This document shows, piece after piece, positions 1 through 7,375 of a stretch of DNA of 64,000 nt. The stretch comes from Caulobacteraceae bacterium (lineage in GTDB: Bacteria > Pseudomonadota > Alphaproteobacteria > Caulobacterales > Caulobacteraceae): positions 1 through 64,000 of the forward strand of contig CANJLQ010000013.1 in NCBI GenBank assembly GCA_947475735.1, given 5' to 3'. The notes below the pieces were generated by a model. The model was not told where the DNA came from, did not search any database, and saw only the letters and a program-made list of their open reading frames with translations. Position numbers and translations under genes: made by a program. The first letter of the stretch is position 1. Each line of letters starts with the position of its first letter.

Positions 1-197
1 ATGGTGATCACCACCTCGGCGTCCTTGACGGCGTCCGCGACCGAGCTCGCCTTCCTGCATCCCGCCGACGCGGCCTTGTCCAGCGCCCCGGCCGACAGGT
101 CGAATGCCGCGACGGCGTGGCCGGCCTTGGCCTGATTGGCCGCCATGCCGCCGCCCATGTTTCCCAGGCCGATGAAGGCGATCTTGGTGGCGGTCAT
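1..197 (-). CDS. mmsB: 3-hydroxyisobutyrate dehydrogenase, N-terminal fragment
   Basis: Only the first 65 residues are present because the gene runs off the left edge. The fragment opens with a Rossmann dinucleotide-binding motif (GLGNMGGGMA) followed by FDLS, the typical start of the 3-hydroxyisobutyrate dehydrogenase branch of the beta-hydroxyacid dehydrogenases. This enzyme oxidises 3-hydroxyisobutyrate to methylmalonate semialdehyde in valine breakdown. A 3-hydroxyisobutyryl-CoA hydrolase, which catalyses the preceding step, lies about 2 kb upstream on the same strand and supports the assignment. The catalytic Lys and the C-terminal domain are outside the window, so a related enzyme such as tartronate semialdehyde reductase cannot be fully excluded. 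Confidence 0.82.
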   Translation of the reverse strand, partial: MTATKIAFIGLGNMGGGMAANQAKAGHAVAAFDLSAGALDKAASAGCRKASSVADAVKDAEVVIT

Positions 198-318
198 GTC
201 GGCGTCTCCCGGAAGCGTTTTGTGTTTCGCTCCGGTTAGCCCCTGGCCCGCTGAACCGCCAGACCCGTCAGGCCGGCTTCCTGAACCTCAGCATGAACTG
301 GCTGGTCCGGCCCCGGAT

Positions 319-1035
319 CTAGTCGTCGAAGACATTGGCGGTCAGCGGATCGGCGTCGTTCAGCAGAAGATCGCTCTCGGCCTCCAGCACGAAACCCGCG
401 GCCTCCACCTCGCGCCGCAGATCGGCGATGTCGATCCTGTGCAGGCTGTCGGCGACGCCCAGACCCGCGTCCGAAGCCGCCGCATGGTCGATGATGACAT
501 AGAGGCCGCCGGGCTTCAGGGCGGCGAACACAGCCGCGTTCACCCTGGCGGCGGTGTCCGCGGGGAAAGGCTGCAGATGCAGGTCGTGATAGTTCTGGGC
601 CGTGAACACGAGGTCCAGCCCGGTCGGGAACTCGGGTGCGCCGATCGGCGACCGGATGGCTGACACATTGTCGTTGGCCTCGTCGACGGCCGTCAGGCTT
701 TCACCGTAGCTGGCCTGAAAGCCGATGAACTCCGCCGGCTGCCATGCGACGACGTGACCCTGATCCCCTACGGCGCTCGCGAAGACCCGCGTGAAATAGC
801 CGCCGCCGATGATTATGTCGGCGATCCGCTGGCCGGGCTCGACCTCGGCGAAGGCCAGGGTCTCTGCGGTCTTGCGGGCCGCATCGCGCGCCCGGTCCGC
901 CTCGGGGCGAGCGGTGTCGGCCAGAACGGGGGCGTAGCCCCCCGTCTCCTGGCCCGGCGGCGCGAAGGCGGCTGTCGCGAACAAAAGAGCCGCCGAGGCG
1001 ACCAGGACAAGGGACCGGTTGAACGCGACGCGCAT
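319..1035 (-). CDS. exported class I methyltransferase-like protein, tail removed by an in-frame TAG
   Basis: This is a 238-residue protein with an N-terminal hydrophobic signal (LVLVASAALLFATAAFA). A methyltransferase-like fold follows: ADIIIGGGYFTR stands at the glycine-rich loop and LKPGGLYVIIDH at the post-strand-4 region. It is paralogous to the lipoprotein encoded at 1472-2242. The annotated product ends NVFDD, but after the TAG the same frame continues IRGRTSQFMLRFRKPA to a TGA at 268. The paralogue reads IRGRSDQFVYRFRKPG at the same place, so the last 16 residues look lost by a nonsense change. SAM is cytoplasmic, so the catalytic role of an exported methyltransferase fold is unclear. 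The substrate is unknown. Confidence 0.8.
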   Translation of the reverse strand: MRVAFNRSLVLVASAALLFATAAFAPPGQETGGYAPVLADTARPEADRARDAARKTAETLAFAEVEPGQRIADIIIGGGYFTRVFASAVGDQGHVVAWQPAEFIGFQASYGESLTAVDEANDNVSAIRSPIGAPEFPTGLDLVFTAQNYHDLHLQPFPADTAARVNAAVFAALKPGGLYVIIDHAAASDAGLGVADSLHRIDIADLRREVEAAGFVLEAESDLLLNDADPLTANVFDD

Positions 1036-1163
1036 CGAAACCTCCTCGAACGCCCCAGTGGCGTGACACGCTTCTACGTCCTCGCCCGGCTCTGGTCAGG
1101 AACTCATGGCGAACCTGTCGCCGAATTCATGGTATCGCTACGCCGCAGAACAGGAGAGACGCC

Positions 1164-1475
1164 GTGGCCGCCCAACTCGTCGTGACCTACCGCACGCCTT
1201 CCGATATCGCGGCGTTCGACCGACATTATCGCGACATCCATGCGCGCCTAGCCCACCAGATCCCGGGCCTGCGTCGCTTCGAGACCACCACTGGGCCGGT
1301 CATGACGCCGGAGGGCCCCTCCGACGTCCATCTGATCGCTATCCTGCACTTCGACGATCTGGCGGCCATCGCAGCAGCTTTCGCCAGTGCCGAGGGGCAG
1401 GCCGCCGCCGCCGACGTGGCCACCTTCGCGACCGGCGGTGCCTCGATGCTGATGTATGAAACGACGGCGGCTTAG
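1164..1475 (+). CDS. EthD-family small protein
   Basis: The gene encodes 103 residues from a GTG start placed 5-6 bases after an AGGAGAG ribosome-binding site. The dimeric alpha/beta-barrel (EthD/DUF3291-like) signature is visible in the early FDRHYRDIHARLA segment and the central H-rich/acidic strand (DVHLIAILHFDD). EthD proteins were first met in ethyl tert-butyl ether degradation clusters, but most members have no defined activity. It lies between two paralogous exported methyltransferase-like genes on the opposite strand. Its stop codon overlaps the stop codon of the second one, so the two genes converge tail to tail. The function cannot be specified further. Confidence 0.75.
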   Translation: MAAQLVVTYRTPSDIAAFDRHYRDIHARLAHQIPGLRRFETTTGPVMTPEGPSDVHLIAILHFDDLAAIAAAFASAEGQAAAADVATFATGGASMLMYETTAA

Positions 1476-2242
1476 CCCGGCTTTCTGAAGCGATAGACGA
1501 ACTGGTCGCTACGGCCCCGGATCGTCTCGTCGAAAACCGACAGGCTGTGGTCGTCGGCGGGGTTGCGCACGGCGTCGCTCTCACCCTCGAAAACGAAGCC
1601 CGCCGCCTCGACCTGCGCCCGCAAGGCCGAACCCTCAATTCGGTGCAGGGTGCCGACCACGCTGATCCCCGCCCCCGCCGCCGCCTGGTGATCCAGGATG
1701 ACATACAGCCCGCCCGGCTTCAGCGCGCGGAACACGGCCGCGTTCATGGCGGCCACATCGACGCCGAACCGGTCGATGACGAAGTCGTGGTACTCCTGGC
1801 CCATCCAGACCACGTCCAGCGGCTCGGGGAAGGACAGGTCCTCCAGGGCGCCCGTCACTCGCGTGACGTTGGGATAGTCGGACGCGAGGGTGTCGCCGAA
1901 CGCGTTCTCCCGCGCCGCCGTCTGGTTCGGCACGAAGGCGTAGACGCGCCCTTCGGACCCCACGGCCCGCGCGAACAGTCGGGTGAAATAGCCTTCCTCC
2001 GGCCGAACATCGGCGATGCGTTCGCCGCCTTCGATGCCGATGAAGGCCAGCATGTCCGCCGGCTTGCGCAGCGGATCACGCGCCACTTCGGCGGCGGGCC
2101 GCAGCGGATCGGCGATCGCCTGGGCGTAGTCGGCGACGGCCCCAGCCGACGCGGCAGACTCCGACGGCGACTGGACGGTATCCATCGATCCGCACCCCAG
2201 CAGGGCGAAGGCGGAAACGGCGAGCAGCAGCGACTTCGACAT
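1472..2242 (-). CDS. methyltransferase-like lipoprotein
   Basis: This is a 256-residue paralogue of the protein at 319-1035. It begins with a lipoprotein signal ending in the lipobox LLGC, so it is probably anchored to a membrane facing the periplasm. The region equivalent to the SAM-binding loop reads ADVRPEEGYFTRLFA, without the glycine cluster of a working class I methyltransferase, whereas LKPGGLYVILDH is kept. The C-terminus (IRGRSDQFVYRFRKPG) is intact and shows what the paralogue has lost. It probably arose by duplication. The degenerate loop suggests a binding or structural role rather than methyl transfer, but that is inference. Confidence 0.8.
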   Translation of the reverse strand: MSKSLLLAVSAFALLGCGSMDTVQSPSESAASAGAVADYAQAIADPLRPAAEVARDPLRKPADMLAFIGIEGGERIADVRPEEGYFTRLFARAVGSEGRVYAFVPNQTAARENAFGDTLASDYPNVTRVTGALEDLSFPEPLDVVWMGQEYHDFVIDRFGVDVAAMNAAVFRALKPGGLYVILDHQAAAGAGISVVGTLHRIEGSALRAQVEAAGFVFEGESDAVRNPADDHSLSVFDETIRGRSDQFVYRFRKPG

Positions 2243-2304
2243 GGAGAATCCTCGATCGGCGACCGTTCGAGTCTACGCGCCAGAACTGACGCGGATGCAA
2301 GCCG

Positions 2305-3351
2305 TCAGACCAGCGGCGTCCATTCCTCGTCCGGGGCAAGCGGCGCGAACAGGGCGTCCAGATCGGCGTCCGACACGTCCGCCAGCGTCGAAGGCGACCA
2401 CTGCGGCGCATTGTCCTTGTCCACGATCACGGCCCGGACTCCTTCCTGGAAGTCGTGGGTGCGGACCACCCGGCCGCCCAGCCGATACTCCATCGCCATG
2501 ACGTCGGCGAAGTCGGTCATCGCCCGGCCCGCCCGGAGCTGGCGCAGGGTCACCTTAAGCGATTGAGGGGATTTCGTCTTCAGGATGGCCAGCTGAGCCG
2601 ACGCCCACTCCGACCCGTCCTGCTCCAGGGCTTCGAAGATCGCCTCCACTGTCGGGTGGGCGAACAGCCGGTCGATCGCCTCGCGATACGGTGCCAGCGG
2701 CGCCGGGCCGGGATCGTGGGCCAGCCGAAGCGCCGCCTGCCCCGGGTCCTCGCCGTCCAGCAAGGCGTGCTTGAAGTCCGCCAGCGCCTCCGACGCGACG
2801 ACGAAGTTGTGGATGCCCAAGGCGTAGGTGTCCGCCGCCTTCAGCCGCGCTCCGGTCAGCGCCAGCCAGGTCCCGGTCTCGCCCGGCAACCGGGGCAGGA
2901 ACCAGCCGCCGCCGACATCGGGGAACAGGCCGATCCCGGTCTCGGGCATCGCATAGGTCGTGCGTTCGGTGGCCACCCGAACCGTCGCCGGCTCCGAGAC
3001 GCCTACGCCGCCCCCCATAACGATGCCGTCCACGATCGCCACGATGGGCTTGGGATAGACGAACATCAGATGGTTCAGCCGGTACTCGGCATGGAAGAAG
3101 GCACGGGCCTCGACGGCGTCGCACGCCCCGCTTTCGGCGATCATGCGGATGTCTCCGCCCGCGCAGAAGCCTCGCTCGCCACTGTGGTCGATCAGGACGG
3201 ACGTCACACCGGCATCGTCACGCCATTCCATAAGCGCCTGCGTCATCGCCTCGCACATCGCCAGGTTCAGCGCGTGCAGAGCCCGGGGTCGATCCAGTGT
3301 GATCCGACCGATTCCGTGGTCGATGCGGGTCTGGACTTCGGGCTGGCTCAT
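2305..3351 (-). CDS. 3-hydroxyisobutyryl-CoA hydrolase (enoyl-CoA hydratase family)
   Basis: The 348-residue crotonase-fold enzyme hydrolyses 3-hydroxyisobutyryl-CoA in valine catabolism. The evidence is the RITLDRPRALHALN opening, the oxyanion-hole segment RGFCAGGDIRM, the long MGGGVGVS helix and the PETGIGLFPDVGG block that separates this branch from true hydratases. The ATG at 3351 fits the family's usual N-terminus. The ORF track extends to a TTG at 3438, which would add 29 unconserved residues. The product feeds mmsB at the left edge of the window. The reading of pathway context is solid. Substrate preference within the family is inferred from motif similarity. Confidence 0.85.
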   Translation of the reverse strand: MSQPEVQTRIDHGIGRITLDRPRALHALNLAMCEAMTQALMEWRDDAGVTSVLIDHSGERGFCAGGDIRMIAESGACDAVEARAFFHAEYRLNHLMFVYPKPIVAIVDGIVMGGGVGVSEPATVRVATERTTYAMPETGIGLFPDVGGGWFLPRLPGETGTWLALTGARLKAADTYALGIHNFVVASEALADFKHALLDGEDPGQAALRLAHDPGPAPLAPYREAIDRLFAHPTVEAIFEALEQDGSEWASAQLAILKTKSPQSLKVTLRQLRAGRAMTDFADVMAMEYRLGGRVVRTHDFQEGVRAVIVDKDNAPQWSPSTLADVSDADLDALFAPLAPDEEWTPLV

Positions 3352-3468
3352 CGTCGGCGCATAGCCCGGCGCGCGACCCAAAGAAAAGCCCGACGCGAAC
3401 GCCGGGCTGAAAAGGTTGGTGATGGTGGGTGTCCTCAAAGGAAGACGCCCTTTGGTCGGTCGATTTGG

Positions 3469-4200
3469 TTAACGAGGCGTTTCGTCCTGTCGCGCAGGAA
3501 GCCACGTCACCTGCCGCGCCCCGCCCGGCGCCGTCCAGATCAGCCGCCAGCCACCGGGCATCGGCGTCAGGCCCTCGGTGCCGATGATGTCGAGTCGCGG
3601 CGCGAAGGATCGGTCGTCGACCTGAATGACCTCGGGCAATCCGGCCGGGGCCACGCTCCAGCGGCCGTCCGGGCCGACGGCGATAGGGCGCTGGACCCCG
3701 GCGGTCACGGTCACGGTCGTCGAGGCCTCTGCCCGCCCCGACAGGAAGAAGGCCTTGCCGTCGCTGTCGACCGCGTCGAGCTCCGGCCCCGGATCGAAGC
3801 GGCGGGTCGGGGCACCAGCGCTGACGAAGGCGATGGGTCCGCCGGCGGTCCCGGAAACCAGCAGACGCCCTGGCGCGGGATAGCGGGCCTGGCCGGAGCG
3901 GATTTCGGCGGTGAAGAGCGTATCGTCGGACGGGCGGGGAGTGATCAGTCGGAACCGTCCAGCTTCGTCCGCGGCCGCCGCGAAGTCCTGGCCGCTCGGG
4001 GAGACCAGCACGACGCGCCCGGAGGGTGACGCCGTTCCCGTCAGGATGAGAGAGCCGCTCTCCACCGCCGCCGTCTCGATCGTCGGCGGGGTGATCCACG
4101 CGGTCTCTGTTCTCGACGATGCGGGGGCCGGCGGTTCGGAGCCGCAGCCGGCGATCCCGAGCGACATCACCGTCGCAAGGGCGATCCATCGCGTCTTCAT
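3469..4200 (-). CDS. hypothetical lipoprotein with a carboxypeptidase-regulatory/Ig-like repeat
   Basis: The ATG at 4200 gives 243 residues beginning MKTRWIALATVMSLGIAGC, a clear lipoprotein signal with lipobox IAGC. After an Ala/Pro-rich linker come beta-rich segments such as GSLILTGTASPSGRVVL and EAGRFRLITP, the kind of pattern seen in carboxypeptidase-regulatory or Ig-like modules. No catalytic motif is visible. The longer ORF start at 4326 would place the signal internally and is not credible. The 260 bases upstream, up to the divergent small secreted gene, contain the promoter region of both. The function is unknown; a cell-envelope location is inferred. Confidence 0.7.
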   Translation of the reverse strand: MKTRWIALATVMSLGIAGCGSEPPAPASSRTETAWITPPTIETAAVESGSLILTGTASPSGRVVLVSPSGQDFAAAADEAGRFRLITPRPSDDTLFTAEIRSGQARYPAPGRLLVSGTAGGPIAFVSAGAPTRRFDPGPELDAVDSDGKAFFLSGRAEASTTVTVTAGVQRPIAVGPDGRWSVAPAGLPEVIQVDDRSFAPRLDIIGTEGLTPMPGGWRLIWTAPGGARQVTWLPARQDETPR

Positions 4201-4325
4201 GTTCACTCTGTCCCCTTCACCCGCCGAGCCCATAGCGTCGCCGGCATCGTCTGTCGCCTTCCACGGTCCGCCGCCGCCTGACGCTTGCGAAGCCTGTCTC
4301 AGGGTTCCAACACGCCCTTGCAACA

Positions 4326-4346
4326 TGATCGCTGATCAGTGATCAT
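4326..4346. promoter_or_regulatory. imperfect TGATCA palindrome in a divergent promoter region
   Basis: Three GATC-containing half sites are packed in about 20 bases (TGATCGCTGATCAGTGATCA), forming a nearly perfect palindrome centred on TGATCA. It lies between the divergent lipoprotein (start 4200) and the small secreted protein (start 4461), roughly 45 bases upstream of the -35 element proposed below. It may be an operator for a dimeric regulator. The regulator is unknown, and such palindromes can arise by chance. Confidence 0.3.
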
Positions 4347-4389
4347 TGTTCATGTCGGTGCCGACCGTCGTGGTCTTTGAAAACTCGTA

Positions 4390-4420
4390 TTGACAGTTTT
4401 TATTTAGGACGCACTATCTT
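4390..4420 (+). promoter_or_regulatory. candidate sigma-70-type promoter
   Basis: A perfect TTGACA hexamer is followed by an AT-rich spacer and a weak -10 (ACTATC or TATCTT, spacing 17-19), about 40 bases upstream of the ATG of the small secreted protein at 4461. The surrounding AT content is clearly above that of the window. The assignment rests on consensus matching only. Confidence 0.45.
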
Positions 4421-4460
4421 CACGGGGCCATTCAGCCCCCTCGAACTCGGAGATCTCCCC

Positions 4461-4760
4461 ATGCGCTCTCTTCTGTCGATTGCCGTCCTCTGCCTTGCCC
4501 TCGCCACTCCGGCGGCGGCTCAGGACCTCGCGGGCACGCACCTTGTTCTCGCCGATGCCGCCACTGCGCCGACGCGTCCCACCATCGTGGACGGCGCCAA
4601 CTGGCGTTGTGACGGATCGACCTGCACCGCGTCGGGCGGCGCCAATCAACCGGCTGCTCGGGCCTGCCGCCGCGTCGTCGCGCGTTTGGGCGCCGTGACC
4701 CAGTTCACCTGGCGCGGAACGGCGCTGACGGCCGAACAACTCGCGGCGTGCAACGCCTAG
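4461..4760 (+). CDS. small secreted protein, CC_3452-like
   Basis: The ATG at 4461 gives 99 residues with a classical signal peptide (LLSIAVLCLALATPAAAQ). The mature domain contains two pairs of cysteines in WRCDGSTCTASG and RACRRVV...AACNA, probably two disulfides. I recognise this as resembling a short secreted Caulobacterales family (CC_3452-like), of unknown role. The ORF-track start at 4377 would bury the signal peptide. A good promoter lies directly upstream. It converges with gltX across a 9-bp-stem hairpin. Confidence 0.65.
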   Translation: MRSLLSIAVLCLALATPAAAQDLAGTHLVLADAATAPTRPTIVDGANWRCDGSTCTASGGANQPAARACRRVVARLGAVTQFTWRGTALTAEQLAACNA

Positions 4761-4770
4761 AACTCTGCCG

Positions 4771-4793
4771 GGAGGGCGGTCCAGCCGCCCTCC
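4771..4793. terminator. hairpin between convergent genes
   Basis: GGAGGGCGG and CCGCCCTCC form a perfect 9-bp stem with a 5-base loop, filling the 33-base gap between the stop codons of the small secreted protein and gltX. Neither side has a real T-run, so it is a weak or factor-assisted bidirectional terminator at best. Confidence 0.45.
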
Positions 4794-6143
4794 TCAGGCC
4801 GCCTCGCCCTTCAGCCGTCGCACGATCCGTTCGCGCCCGATCAAGGGGACCAGCGTCGCCATGTCCGGGCCGCGCTCCTGTCCCGTCAGGATGTGCCGAA
4901 GAGGCATGAACAGCGCCTTGCCCTTGGAACCCGTCTTCGCCTTGACCGCCTCGGTCCAGATCGCCCACGACCCAGCCTCGATGGTGTCCGGCAGGACCTC
5001 CAGCGCCGCCGCGGCGAAGGCCGGATCCTCGATCAGGGGCTCCACCGGCCCGCGAACCATCCGCGTCAGATCGACGACGTCGCCGAAGCGGGTCAGGTTG
5101 CCGCGCAGGGCTTCCCACACCGTCTCGCCGAGATCGCAGTCCAGGGCCGCGAGCCGCGTCTGTGCCTGGGCATAGGGCATGGCGTGCAGGGCCTGGGCGT
5201 TCAGCCGGTCCAGGTCCTCGGTGTCATAACGCGCCGGCGAACGCCCCATCTTGTCGAAGCTGAAGCCTCGGCCCAGAACATCCAGGGTCTCGGCGACTTC
5301 GAGAGCATCGGACGTGCCGATACGCCCCAGATGGCTCGTGATGGCCAGCGGCTCATAGCCCTGATCCCGCATGTCGGCGACCGACAGCGAGCCCAGCCGC
5401 TTGGACAAGGCCGCGCCATCGGACCCAACCAGAAGCGGCATGTGGGCGAAGCGCGGCACCGCGGACCCCATGCCCAAAGCGATCAGGGCTTCGAAGATTT
5501 CGATCTGTGTCCCGGTGTTGGTGGTGTGGTCCTCGCCACGGATCACATGGGTGATCGCCATGTCCAGATCATCGACCACGGACGGCAACGTATAGAGATA
5601 CAGCCCGTCCTCACGGATCAGGACCGGGTCCGACATCGAGGCGGTGTCCACCTCGGCGTGCCCCCGCGACAGGTCCTCCCAGGCCACCCTTCGGCCGTCC
5701 AGTTTGAAGCGCCAGTGCGGCTTGCGGCCCTCGGCCTCCAGAGCCGCCTTGTCGGTCTCGGTCAGTTCCAGCGCCGCCCGGTCGTAGATGGGTGGCAGGC
5801 CGCGCGACAGCTGGACCTTGCGCCGCCGATCCAGTTCCTCGGCGGTCTCATAGGCCGGATACAACCGCCCCGCCGCCTTCAGCCGCTCGGCCGCTTCGTG
5901 GTAGCGGTCAAACCGCTTGGACTGGTTGTACCGCTCGTCCCAGACAAGACCGAGCCAGGTCAGGTCGTCCTCGATGCCCTGCTCGAACTCCGGCGTCGAG
6001 CGTGCCAGGTCGGTGTCGTCGATGCGCAGCACGAACTGACCGCCCTGCCCTTTCGCGAACAGCCAGTTCACCAGGGCGGTGCGGACATTGCCGACGTGCA
6101 GCTTGCCGGTGGGCGACGGGGCGAAACGGACCTTGACGGACAT
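4794..6143 (-). CDS. gltX: glutamate--tRNA ligase
   Basis: The gene encodes 449 residues of class I aminoacyl-tRNA synthetase. The HIGH-type motif is PSPTGKLHVGN (residues 10-20). The KMSKS-type motif is ALSKR (245-249). RGEDHTTNT lies between them, as in the bacterial GltX catalytic core. The start at 6143 is set by the conserved VKVRFAPSPTG opening; the ORF track runs 77 residues too far upstream. The sequence is of the alphaproteobacterial type in which two GltX paralogues commonly exist, so this copy may be the one charging tRNA-Glu or mis-charging tRNA-Gln for GatCAB. That split cannot be settled from this window. It is divergent from alr. Confidence 0.93.
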   Translation of the reverse strand: MSVKVRFAPSPTGKLHVGNVRTALVNWLFAKGQGGQFVLRIDDTDLARSTPEFEQGIEDDLTWLGLVWDERYNQSKRFDRYHEAAERLKAAGRLYPAYETAEELDRRRKVQLSRGLPPIYDRAALELTETDKAALEAEGRKPHWRFKLDGRRVAWEDLSRGHAEVDTASMSDPVLIREDGLYLYTLPSVVDDLDMAITHVIRGEDHTTNTGTQIEIFEALIALGMGSAVPRFAHMPLLVGSDGAALSKRLGSLSVADMRDQGYEPLAITSHLGRIGTSDALEVAETLDVLGRGFSFDKMGRSPARYDTEDLDRLNAQALHAMPYAQAQTRLAALDCDLGETVWEALRGNLTRFGDVVDLTRMVRGPVEPLIEDPAFAAAALEVLPDTIEAGSWAIWTEAVKAKTGSKGKALFMPLRHILTGQERGPDMATLVPLIGRERIVRRLKGEAA

Positions 6144-6273
6144 GGCGGACGGACTTTCGGGGAGGCGAGGCGCGTAGGTCGTCCGCCGCGCCCGCCAAGT
6201 CAAGGCGACCGGCCCATCCTCGCCTCGCGCAGATTTCGCTGTCCCGGCAACGATCTTGCGGCATAAGGCGGCC

Positions 6274-7308
6274 ATGACCGCCCTGGCCATTCTGACCGTC
6301 GATCTGGACGCGCTTTCGCACAACTTCCATGCGCTGGAAGCCCTGACCCGCGTGCCCGTGCATCCGGTCGTCAAGGCGGACGGCTACGGATTGGGGGCTA
6401 CGCCGGTCGCGACACGGCTGATGGCCGAAGGGGCGCGAACCTTTTTCGTGGCCCGACTGACGGAGGGTGTGACCCTGCGCGCGGCGCTCGGCCCCGAGCC
6501 CACGATCTATGTACTCGACGGCTGCGCAGGCGAGGCAGCCCCCGCGCTGCGGGCGGCGTTCCTGCGTCCCGTGATCAATCACCCGGACCAGCTGACCGCC
6601 TGGCTCGGGTCGGGCGGTGGGGCCTGTGGAATGCAGATCGACACCGGAATGAACCGGCTGGGCTTCCGACCGGAGGACGCGCCCGAGCCCTTCGAGGGCC
6701 TGGAGTTGGTCATGAGCCATCTGGCCTGCGCCGACGAGCCCGACCAGCCGATGAACAGCCGCCAGCGGAACGCTTTCGCCGACATCTCCGCGCGTTACCC
6801 GGCGGTTCTGAAGTCCTTCGCCAACTCCGGCGGCTGTTTTCTGGGCCCGAATTTTGCCTTCGACGCCGTCCGTCCCGGCATCTGCCTCTACGGTGGAGGA
6901 CCGGAAGGCCGCCCCGACGCCCGGCTGAAGCCCGTCGCGACCTTGACCGCCGAGGTGCTTCAGGTCCGCGACGTCCCTGCCGGCGAAAGCGTCGGCTACT
7001 CGCGGGGTTTCGTGGCCGAGACGCCGCGCCGGATCGGGACGTGCGGCGCGGGCTACGCAGACGGCGTGCTGCGGTCCGCCAGCGGCGTGGGTCAGGTCTG
7101 GGCCGGGGGTGGCCTGTGCCCGATCCTGGGGCGAGTCTCGATGGACGTGATCGCGGTGGACATCACCGGGGCCGACGTCAGCGTCGGCGACCGGGTCGAG
7201 CTGTTCGGGGCCAACCGGCGTCTGGATGAGGCCGCAATAGCCGCCGGCACGATTTCTTACGAACTGCTGACCTCGATCACGTCGCGCGTCGGTCGTCGCT
7301 ACCTGTGA
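6274..7308 (+). CDS. alr: alanine racemase
   Basis: The 344-residue PLP enzyme interconverts L- and D-alanine for peptidoglycan synthesis. The PLP-binding lysine lies in VVKADGYGLG (Lys34), the opposite-face catalytic tyrosine in CGAGYADG (Tyr261), and the QIDTGMNRLGF segment is typical of Alr. The ATG at 6274 gives the normal N-terminus; a TTG 18 bases upstream is possible. It is divergent from gltX with a 130-base gap. D-serine-type racemases share the fold, but the motif set is that of housekeeping Alr. Confidence 0.92.
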   Translation: MTALAILTVDLDALSHNFHALEALTRVPVHPVVKADGYGLGATPVATRLMAEGARTFFVARLTEGVTLRAALGPEPTIYVLDGCAGEAAPALRAAFLRPVINHPDQLTAWLGSGGGACGMQIDTGMNRLGFRPEDAPEPFEGLELVMSHLACADEPDQPMNSRQRNAFADISARYPAVLKSFANSGGCFLGPNFAFDAVRPGICLYGGGPEGRPDARLKPVATLTAEVLQVRDVPAGESVGYSRGFVAETPRRIGTCGAGYADGVLRSASGVGQVWAGGGLCPILGRVSMDVIAVDITGADVSVGDRVELFGANRRLDEAAIAAGTISYELLTSITSRVGRRYL

Positions 7309-7375
7309 CGCCGAGCCGGGGTTGAAGTCGGCGGGGGCGCGTTCCAAAGTCCGCGCCGCTTCGCTGGAGTCTCGC

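Noticed and set aside
2455-4029. 524-residue plus-strand ORF
   Set aside because: Spans antisense of two unrelated real genes (the enoyl-CoA hydratase-family hydrolase and the lipoprotein), so it is not a gene.
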